The notes under the pieces are model-generated. The model saw nothing but the letters and a program-made list of their open reading frames with translations. It was not told the origin of the DNA and searched no databases. A stretch of 37,689 nt of DNA from Pullibacteroides sp964436335 (lineage in GTDB: Bacteria > Bacteroidota > Bacteroidia > Bacteroidales > P3): positions 1 to 37,689 of the forward strand of contig CAYTCD010000006.1 in assembly GCA_964436335.1 (NCBI GenBank), in the 5' to 3' direction. Positions within the stretch are counted from its first letter, which is position 1; every line of letters begins with the position of its first letter. This document shows positions 32,455 through 37,689 of this stretch, one piece after another. The translations under genes and the position numbers were made by a program.

Positions 32455-33321
32455 ATGAAAACACGTATCGCCGTATTCTTTTTGGGACTGTTGATGTCTG
32501 CTTCGGTTCAAGCCATTCTGCCTCCTCAATACACCAGCGATTTGGTGGCCGTTACCGGAAAAAAACATCCCGGCAAACTGGTGCTTAAATATTTCGCTCC
32601 CATAGATAAAGGATTCAAAGTAGAGATAGGAGAACCTATAGAGTCGGTGTATGTGGTGAATTTCAATAGGGAACGCCGTCCCACCACTTATTGGGAATAC
32701 GATTTGAAAGGCAATCTGGTGGAAAAATATGAAGTGGAGTACAACGTTCACGGTCTTTTGTCGTTGATACGCCGAAAAGGGGATGCAGAATTGATACGGG
32801 CTTACATGCAGTATATATATGGCAGTCCCAAAGACAAGAAAAGTCTGAACGAAACAAAGATTTATGGAACGGATGCCAGTAAGTTGATTTCTTATGAAAC
32901 CTATGTCCACGATAAAAAAGGGAATATTTCCGCTATGAAGCATTTGGATGCCAAAGGAGTGGAGATGTTTTCGTATGCGTATTTCTACGATATCTCGGGT
33001 ATGCTGGAAAGCGAGATAAGGCAGGATGCCAAAGGTGTTAGGCAGAGTGAAACGCGTTATGATTACGATGATGAGGGAAAAAAGCGTTCGGAGACGGTTT
33101 TCGGAGCCAACGAAAAAATGCTTTCGCGCACAACTTACCACTACAACGAAAAGGGTTTGGTGGACGGCGTTACCATGAACGATGACTCTGGAAAAATGGA
33201 ACGCTATTATGTGGAATACGAATACGACGAATACGACAACTGGATACGGCAAACCGTTTATAAAGGAACGGGATATGTGCCTACTTCGATTTTGATTCGC
33301 TTGTTTGTGTACGAGGATTAG
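32455..33321 (+). CDS. Secreted protein with YD/RHS-like strand repeats, function unknown
   Basis: The protein has 288 residues from ATG 32455 (a TTG directly before it is less likely). The signal peptide MKTRIAVFFLGLLMSASVQA has an AxA-like cleavage site. The mature part contains five or six repeats of the type Y-x-Y-[DN]-x-x-G-x-[LIV]: TTYWEYDLKGNLVEKYEVEY, YNVHGLLSLI, YVHDKKGNISAMKHLDAKGV, YDYDDEGKKRSETV, YHYNEKGLVDGV, YEYDEYDNWI. Such repeats form beta-strand ladders in RHS/YD-type and other Bacteroidetes secreted proteins. No enzymatic motif or sorting domain is visible, so the destination is probably periplasmic or outer membrane. Its 3' end overlaps the convergent next gene by 41 nt. 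Confidence 0.75.
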   Translation: MKTRIAVFFLGLLMSASVQAILPPQYTSDLVAVTGKKHPGKLVLKYFAPIDKGFKVEIGEPIESVYVVNFNRERRPTTYWEYDLKGNLVEKYEVEYNVHGLLSLIRRKGDAELIRAYMQYIYGSPKDKKSLNETKIYGTDASKLISYETYVHDKKGNISAMKHLDAKGVEMFSYAYFYDISGMLESEIRQDAKGVRQSETRYDYDDEGKKRSETVFGANEKMLSRTTYHYNEKGLVDGVTMNDDSGKMERYYVEYEYDEYDNWIRQTVYKGTGYVPTSILIRLFVYED

Positions 33322-34009
33322 TCGAATCGGGCATGGATGGTTCGAGGTACACATAAGGCAGTAACCTTTGAAAAGTACCCGAATCCATGAGATTCACTTT
33401 CAGGAGGTCTTCCAAAGAGGAAAATGCCCCGTATTTCTGACGGTGCAGATAGATTTCCTTTGCTTGATAATAATCCAGATAGGGATGCTGTTTAAGTGTA
33501 CGCAGGTCGGCTTCGTTAAGCGGAATCTTGCGTAGGGAAGTATTTTTTACATATACCGAGGGTTTGATCTTTTCAAGCAACAGGGAATCTATTCCCCATA
33601 CTTCGCGCAATTGCTCCACTTGCACAAAACCACCCAGTCTTTCGCGATACCTGACTATCTTGCGGGCGTAAGAAGGACCTATGCCGCGCAACTCCTGCAG
33701 ATCGAGCGTATCTGCGGTGTTGAGGTCAATCAAAAAAGGCTTTTTTACCATATAGGCTGGCGGTGTGTAGGCCTGCCGGGTGGATTGTTCGCCGTTGCGG
33801 GCGGGTGGATTTGTTTGTATCGCTTGTATTTCGGGTTTTACCCACCATTCTTTTGCAGGACGCACCAATCCATAGGCACGCAAAAACACGGTGAGGGCAA
33901 TCAACACCAACAATACACCTATTGCCCGCCTGTCGCTTTTGGTAAAGGCAAAGTCATAGAGAAACCGTAAGAACAGGGTGTACAGCCTGCTTGTTTTCTT
34001 ATTCATCAT
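33281..34009 (-). CDS. Membrane-anchored helix-hairpin-helix (ComEA-like) protein
   Basis: The protein has 242 residues. A short basic cytoplasmic N-terminus and one transmembrane segment (~29-50, RAIGVLLVLIALTVFLRAYG) are followed by a Pro-rich linker. The first helix-hairpin-helix unit (~92-130) contains IDLNTADTLDLQELRGIGPS and YARKIVRYRERLGGF, the ComEA-type 'NxA...L..l.GIG...A..I...R...G.F' pattern. Related second and third units follow (LREVWGIDSLLLEKIKPSVY; INEA-like PLNEADLRTLKQHPYLDYYQ; YGAFSSLEDLLKV). ComEA proteins bind DNA during uptake. In Bacteroidetes such proteins are common but their role is not shown. Two adjacent ATGs (34009, 34006) are possible starts. The 84 nt upstream are AT-rich with only a weak TATATTTA box on the minus strand (34065-34072). 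Confidence 0.85.
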   Translation of the reverse strand: MMNKKTSRLYTLFLRFLYDFAFTKSDRRAIGVLLVLIALTVFLRAYGLVRPAKEWWVKPEIQAIQTNPPARNGEQSTRQAYTPPAYMVKKPFLIDLNTADTLDLQELRGIGPSYARKIVRYRERLGGFVQVEQLREVWGIDSLLLEKIKPSVYVKNTSLRKIPLNEADLRTLKQHPYLDYYQAKEIYLHRQKYGAFSSLEDLLKVNLMDSGTFQRLLPYVYLEPSMPDSTNPRTQTSESKSK

Positions 34010-34093
34010 GCTTTATAAACGCATGAGAATGAAATTATCGGGAAATAGAGCCTGTTTTTGTTTGTAAATATATTGTAATCAACAAGATAAATT

Positions 34094-34615
34094 TTACCAA
34101 TGTAGGCTCGATTCGTCGAACCAATCTCCGCGCACGCGCATCACCTGTTCAATGACGTCGCGCACACAGCCCTCCCCTCCTTTTTTGTGGGAGATGTAAT
34201 CGGCCACCTGCTGAATCTCCACCGCTGCATCGGCAGGACACGCTCCCACCGCGCTCATCTTCATCACTTCGTAATCGGGGATATCATCGCCCATGTAAAG
34301 CACCTCTTCGGGCGTGATACCGTTCTGGCGCAAGTATTCCTCGTATTTTTCCTTTTTGTAGCGCACCTGCGTAAACACGTCCGTAACACCTATGTAGCGC
34401 ATCCTTTCGTGGATGGAGCGGCTTTTCCCTCCCGAAATCACCGCCACGCGGTAGCCTTTCTTGAGCGCGTGGTGCAAGGCATAGCCGTCTTTTACATCGG
34501 CGTTGCGCACCTGGGTTTCTTCGTCTATCATCCAAATCTTTCCATCGCTCATCACCCCGTCGTAGTCGAAAATGAAGGTGGTGATTTTGGGCAGTTTCTC
34601 CTTATAATTCGCCAT
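34094..34615 (-). CDS. kdsC: KdsC-like 3-deoxy-D-manno-octulosonate 8-phosphate phosphatase (HAD family)
   Basis: This 173-residue protein is a minimal HAD phosphatase without a cap domain, the KdsC type. The nucleophile motif FDYDGVMSDG has D17 and D19. Motif II is VISGGKSRSIHERMRYIGV (S61, with the KdsC-like Lys/Ser following), a Lys occurs in YKKEKYEEYL, and the acidic motif is YMGDDIPDYEVM (109-111). In KdsC-type enzymes this releases Kdo from Kdo-8-phosphate for lipopolysaccharide core synthesis. Close homologues can act on other 2-keto-3-deoxy sugar phosphates such as KDN-9-phosphate, so the substrate is less sure than the family. It is 5 nt downstream of the DUF2520 gene and co-transcribed with it. 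Confidence 0.88.
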   Translation of the reverse strand: MANYKEKLPKITTFIFDYDGVMSDGKIWMIDEETQVRNADVKDGYALHHALKKGYRVAVISGGKSRSIHERMRYIGVTDVFTQVRYKKEKYEEYLRQNGITPEEVLYMGDDIPDYEVMKMSAVGACPADAAVEIQQVADYISHKKGGEGCVRDVIEQVMRVRGDWFDESSLHW

Positions 34616-34620
34616 GATTC

Positions 34621-35400
34621 CTATTGTTTTCCGTTTTGAATCGCCTGCATCAGCAAACGATACACTTCCAAATATTTTTTGCCTTGACGGGATTCCGAAA
34701 GATACCGGAGGTGTTCTTGCAACACCTTTTCGTCGCCCCGTGCGGCGGGCCCTGTCTGGGCTTGGGCGGGCGGCATCCGCAGGGCTTTGCGCAAGGTCTG
34801 TTCCATGAGCGGATGGAGCAACGAAAAATCCATGCCTTTTTCGCCGAACAGCTCAAAGGCCGCCGTGTACATCAGATTCACGTAGTTGTTCACGAACACG
34901 CCGCCGATATGCAGGGTCTGACGCTGTTGAGAATTCAGAAAGCATACCTTTTCGGAAACCGAACGGGCCAACTTCTCAAGCACAGCGGCAGTAACAGAGT
35001 CGGATGCCTCCAGGCAGACAGGCGTTTGCCGTAAATCGGGCGCAGGGGCTTCCTTGCTGAATGTCTGAAAAAAATACAGAACTCCGCTGTGTTCCGAAAC
35101 CGCCTGCAAGGCCGAAACCGGCACAGAACCGGCCACGTGCGCCACCGTTTTTCCGGGCAGGCGCAAGATGTTTGCAAGTTCCGCCACCGCTTGGTCGCTC
35201 ACCGCCAGCAGGTAAAAGTCGGCGGTCCGGTCGATTGCCTCCGGGCGGTCGGTAAACGGCACGCCGCCCAAACGCCGCGACAGGCTTTCGGCATGCGTCA
35301 GCGTGCGGCTATATACCTGCACCCATTCGAGCCCTGCCGGACGCAAGGCCGGCGCGATATGCCAGGCCACGTTTCCCGAACCCAAGATAACGGCTTTCAT
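34621..35400 (-). CDS. Rossmann-fold protein with DUF2520 domain
   Basis: The protein has 259 residues from ATG 35400 (MKAVILGSGNVAWH). The N-terminal NAD(P)-binding motif is GSGNVA, and the domain resembles NADP-dependent oxidoreductases such as pyrroline-5-carboxylate reductase (YLLAVSDQAVAELANILRLP). The C-terminal helical DUF2520 domain includes GVFVNNYVNLMYTAAFELFG and DFSLLHPLMEQTLRKAL. The reaction is not established for the family. An ATG at 35406 is also possible; an AAGG 9 nt upstream of 35400 slightly favours that start. It lies between the YqhD-like and KdsC-like genes with very short spacers. From memory, DUF2520 next to kdsC is a common Bacteroidetes arrangement. Confidence 0.85.
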   Translation of the reverse strand: MKAVILGSGNVAWHIAPALRPAGLEWVQVYSRTLTHAESLSRRLGGVPFTDRPEAIDRTADFYLLAVSDQAVAELANILRLPGKTVAHVAGSVPVSALQAVSEHSGVLYFFQTFSKEAPAPDLRQTPVCLEASDSVTAAVLEKLARSVSEKVCFLNSQQRQTLHIGGVFVNNYVNLMYTAAFELFGEKGMDFSLLHPLMEQTLRKALRMPPAQAQTGPAARGDEKVLQEHLRYLSESRQGKKYLEVYRLLMQAIQNGKQ

Positions 35401-35415
35401 GCCCATGTGCCTTGC

Positions 35416-36561
35416 CTATTTGCGGGATTCGAGGATCTGCCGCGTTATTTGGTAATCGATGTCGGACTTTTCGCCCAGCAAGGTTTCGCGTTCCTTGAAA
35501 CGCTGCACGATGGCGTCGATCAAAGCCTGCGGGTCGCCTACCGAGGGATAGTCTGAAAAACGGGTCCCCACACCTAATTCACGGATAAAGTTCTCGGTTT
35601 TGCGCAAGGCTTCCTCGATATCGGAGGTATTCCAGATACGGGTGGCGAACTGCAAGTGCTTTTCGCGTTTGGACTCACCCATGACCCGTTGCAGCCCCGG
35701 CCATACGATAGCCAAGGTCTGCCCGTGGTCCAAGCCTGCCAAAGCGGTGATCTCATGCCCGATGCGGTGGGTCGCCCAATCTTCGGGCACACCGGCGGCA
35801 ATCAAGCCGTTCAAGGCCAGGGTGCAGGCCCACATGATGTTGGAAGCGGCCTCCATGTCTTCGGGATTTTCCACATAGGCCTTGCCGTTGTCGAGCAACA
35901 CATGCAGGAGGGCTTCCGAAAAACGGTCCTGCACATCGCCTTGCACGGGGTAGGTAAGGTATTGTTCGGTTACATGGATAAAGGCGTCCACCACGCCGTT
36001 GCCCCTTTGGCGGGGCGGAATGGTAATCGTTACCGTGGGATCCAGCACCGAGAAGCGCGGAAACAGCAAGGGGCTTGAAAAGGCGAACTTTTCTTGCGTG
36101 GAAAGCCGGCTGATAACGCCGCCGCAGTTCATTTCCGAACCGGTGGCGGGCATGGTGAGCACGGCGGCCAAAGGCATGGCCTTGTTGATCCGGGCTCTTT
36201 CGGTACAGATGGTATAGGGATCTTCGCCCTCGAAATAGGTGGCGGCGGCAATGAACTTGGTGCCGTCTATCACCGAGCCTCCGCCTACGGCCAGAAGGAA
36301 ATCCACATTTTCTTTGCGAACCATTTCTACGGCTTTCATCAGGGTTTCGAACTTGGGGTTGGGTTCGATGCCCGAGAACTCTACGTATTCGAAGCCCGAC
36401 AAGGCTTTCGTTACCTGTTGGTAGATGCCGTTTTTCTTGATGCTTCCGCCTCCGTAGGTAAGCATAACCTTGGAACCTTGCGGAATGTTGGCAGAGAGGT
36501 TGGCAATCTGTCCGGCACCGAAAAGAATCTTTACCGGGTTGCAGAATTTAAAGTGGTGCAT
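35416..36561 (-). CDS. yqhD: Iron-containing alcohol dehydrogenase, YqhD/BdhA-like
   Basis: This 381-residue group III alcohol dehydrogenase closely resembles E. coli YqhD (387), an NADPH-dependent aldehyde reductase. The N-terminal Rossmann part has GGGSIKKNG (37-45) and VGGGSVIDGTKFIA (92-105). MPATGSEMN follows. The metal ligands are all present as D192 and H196 (NGVVDAFIHVTEQY), H265 (DWATHRIGHE) and H279 (GLDHGQTLA), each two positions before the YqhD numbering. It probably reduces short or toxic aldehydes (inference from family). It is first in a minus-strand run with the DUF2520 and KdsC-like genes, 15 nt upstream of the former. Confidence 0.92.
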   Translation of the reverse strand: MHHFKFCNPVKILFGAGQIANLSANIPQGSKVMLTYGGGSIKKNGIYQQVTKALSGFEYVEFSGIEPNPKFETLMKAVEMVRKENVDFLLAVGGGSVIDGTKFIAAATYFEGEDPYTICTERARINKAMPLAAVLTMPATGSEMNCGGVISRLSTQEKFAFSSPLLFPRFSVLDPTVTITIPPRQRGNGVVDAFIHVTEQYLTYPVQGDVQDRFSEALLHVLLDNGKAYVENPEDMEAASNIMWACTLALNGLIAAGVPEDWATHRIGHEITALAGLDHGQTLAIVWPGLQRVMGESKREKHLQFATRIWNTSDIEEALRKTENFIRELGVGTRFSDYPSVGDPQALIDAIVQRFKERETLLGEKSDIDYQITRQILESRK

Positions 36562-36582
36562 GGGTTTATTTTTTTTGATGTG

Positions 36583-36590
36583 TAAAGGTA
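36583..36590 (-). promoter_or_regulatory. Possible -7 box for the yqhD-DUF2520-kdsC run
   Basis: On the minus strand this reads TACCTTTA, one mismatch from TAnnTTTG, 21 nt before the yqhD-like start. The rest of the spacer (36591-36694) holds nothing I recognise. Confidence 0.4.
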
Positions 36591-36694
36591 CAAAGACTCA
36601 CGTTCCTTTTCAAGGTTTCGCCAGGCTCAATTTGCACAACGGTACGGTTCGAACAAGCTCGGCTCTGCCCGTTGGGTGGAATCAGCATATGGGT

Positions 36695-37531
36695 CTAATA
36701 GGAGAACATCCATATTTCGGGTTTTTCACGCCAGGCGTTCTTTTCTAAAAGTTTCCAGAAATCGCGGATAACGGTGGCGGTTTTACCTTGTACGCCGTTT
36801 TCGTTATCCATTACGTAAAGATATGCCCGGCGGTAGGCTGTGTCGAGATTTCGGTCGGGCATAAAAAGCGGATAGTTGTCTGAACCGAAAACAAGTTGTT
36901 CCAGATAGGCGTTGCGGCGTTGTACAACTTCTTCGCGATAAAGAAAATCGCGGTCATCGGTTAAAAATTCGTCCCAGAAAAGAACTCTGCGGGCTAATTC
37001 GAAAGGTTCTATTTCTGTAATGTCGGTATTTTTTCCGTGCAGATTCTCTTGTTGTACGGCTTCAAAAAAAGCATAGGTGCGCTCGCTGAGATAGGTCTGC
37101 AATTCGGTTTGGATGCGCGGTAGATCGGGTTCAACGGTAATGTAGCCATGGGCACGGTTCACAGCAAAGTAGTTGCGGTAAAGCAGTTTTTCGTAGTCGG
37201 CGGCGGCCTCTTGTTCGGCTTGCTGCCGGTTAGCGTTGCCCGCTTGAAGCAGTATAAGGTTGAATTCAGCGTTCTTGAGATTGAGAACAATAAAATCTTC
37301 TAACAGTACATAGGCCGAATCCGCTACTTCAGGTGCGGCATTTGCAAACAATTCCTTATAGGCTTCAAGTCCTATCTTGAGCGATTCGAGCCGGTCGCCG
37401 GAGAGCGCATCGAGTTTTTCGGAAAAAACTTGCAGGGTGGGGGTACGGAAAGATCGCATTTCCTGTCCCAGGGCGGAACAAAAAGCGCAGCATCCCGCTG
37501 TCAACAACAAAAAAGAGCGTAAGACTTTCAT
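36695..37531 (-). CDS. Secreted or periplasmic protein of unknown function
   Basis: The protein has 278 residues from ATG 37531; a GTG two codons earlier is unlikely. The signal peptide is MKVLRSFLLLTAGCCAFCSALGQ, with ALG before Q as the cleavage site. Two cysteines lie in it, but none is positioned as a clean lipobox. The mature protein is mainly helical and charged, with a probable coiled-coil stretch (ILLQAGNANRQQAEQEAAAD) and many Tyr/Glu. It resembles helical periplasmic proteins of Bacteroidetes, but I recognise no family. It stands alone and divergent from the last gene, with 106 nt between the starts. Confidence 0.7.
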   Translation of the reverse strand: MKVLRSFLLLTAGCCAFCSALGQEMRSFRTPTLQVFSEKLDALSGDRLESLKIGLEAYKELFANAAPEVADSAYVLLEDFIVLNLKNAEFNLILLQAGNANRQQAEQEAAADYEKLLYRNYFAVNRAHGYITVEPDLPRIQTELQTYLSERTYAFFEAVQQENLHGKNTDITEIEPFELARRVLFWDEFLTDDRDFLYREEVVQRRNAYLEQLVFGSDNYPLFMPDRNLDTAYRRAYLYVMDNENGVQGKTATVIRDFWKLLEKNAWREKPEIWMFSY

Positions 37532-37602
37532 AAACACGGAGGTTTTTTATTCACAACTTGGGCCGCTATCAACCCACAGTCGGTAAAAGTACGAAATATG
37601 CG

Positions 37603-37610
37603 TATCTTTA
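37603..37610 (+). promoter_or_regulatory. Possible -7 box for the ettA-like gene
   Basis: TATCTTTA is one mismatch from TAnnTTTG and lies 28 nt before the ATG at 37638. Confidence 0.45.
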
Positions 37611-37637
37611 CCCGAATTTTAGTCAATACAGAGAAAC

Positions 37638-37689
37638 ATGGCAGCAGAAGAACAACCTAAGATTATTTTCTCGATGAATCGGGTAAGCA
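37638..37689 (+). CDS. ettA: Probable EttA-type ABC-F translation factor, first 17 codons (3' end outside window)
   Basis: Only MAAEEQPKIIFSMNRVS is visible. The string KIIFSMxxVSK right after a short acidic N-terminus is how the energy-dependent translational throttle protein EttA of Bacteroidetes begins, as I recall it. No nucleotide-binding motif falls inside the window, so the call rests on this short match. The gene runs off the right edge. Confidence 0.6.
   Translation, partial: MAAEEQPKIIFSMNRVS

Noticed and set aside
36591..36694. tRNA-like GGTTCGAA in the spacer between two minus-strand genes
   Set aside because: Neither strand gives an acceptor stem, D arm or anticodon arm at suitable distances.

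Overview
The window looks like a chromosomal contig from a member of the Bacteroidales, probably a metagenome-assembled genome. The evidence is: F1F0 ATP synthase genes in the Bacteroidetes order (the beta and epsilon genes are absent from the run and presumably lie upstream); promoters with the TAnnTTTG -7 box; three type IX secretion (T9SS) C-terminal sorting domains plus a C25 gingipain-family protease; a three-subunit class-B fumarate reductase; and a TonB-dependent receptor next to surface lipoproteins. Two runs of exactly 100 N (28179-28278 and 31878-31977) are scaffold placeholders. I see no tRNA, rRNA, CRISPR array, insertion sequence or prophage.

Layout. 1-4291: atpB (partial), atpE, atpF, atpH, atpA, atpG. 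4323-7946: a gingipain-like C25 protease interrupted by one in-frame TAA. 7948-11591: promoter, 5' leader hairpin and frdC-frdA-frdB. 11590-11820: two long perfect inverted repeats between convergent genes. 11844-12983 (-): an AAA ATPase of the DUF4143 type, with two tandem hairpins in its leader. 13318-19263: a 1981-residue T9SS-secreted multidomain protein. 19394-21856: pheT.

21887-32358 is the most interesting part. It has a promoter, a cobalamin riboswitch and a BtuB-like TonB-dependent receptor. These are followed with 3-6 nt spacing by a BtuG-like beta-propeller lipoprotein, a second lipoprotein of a family often seen in Bacteroides B12 loci, and a second beta-propeller protein that carries a T9SS sorting domain instead of a lipobox. 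After an assembly gap comes a >1300-residue T9SS protein with an unknown N-terminal module, a beta-propeller and at least seven Big2 Ig-like repeats. I read this as a vitamin B12 (corrinoid) capture locus that delivers surface proteins by both the lipoprotein and T9SS routes. The role of the T9SS members is inference.

32359-37689: a terminator, a secreted protein with YD-like repeats, then minus-strand genes for a helix-hairpin-helix membrane protein, a KdsC-like phosphatase, a Rossmann/DUF2520 protein, a YqhD-like alcohol dehydrogenase and a secreted protein of unknown function. The window ends with the first 17 codons of what looks like ettA, divergently transcribed.
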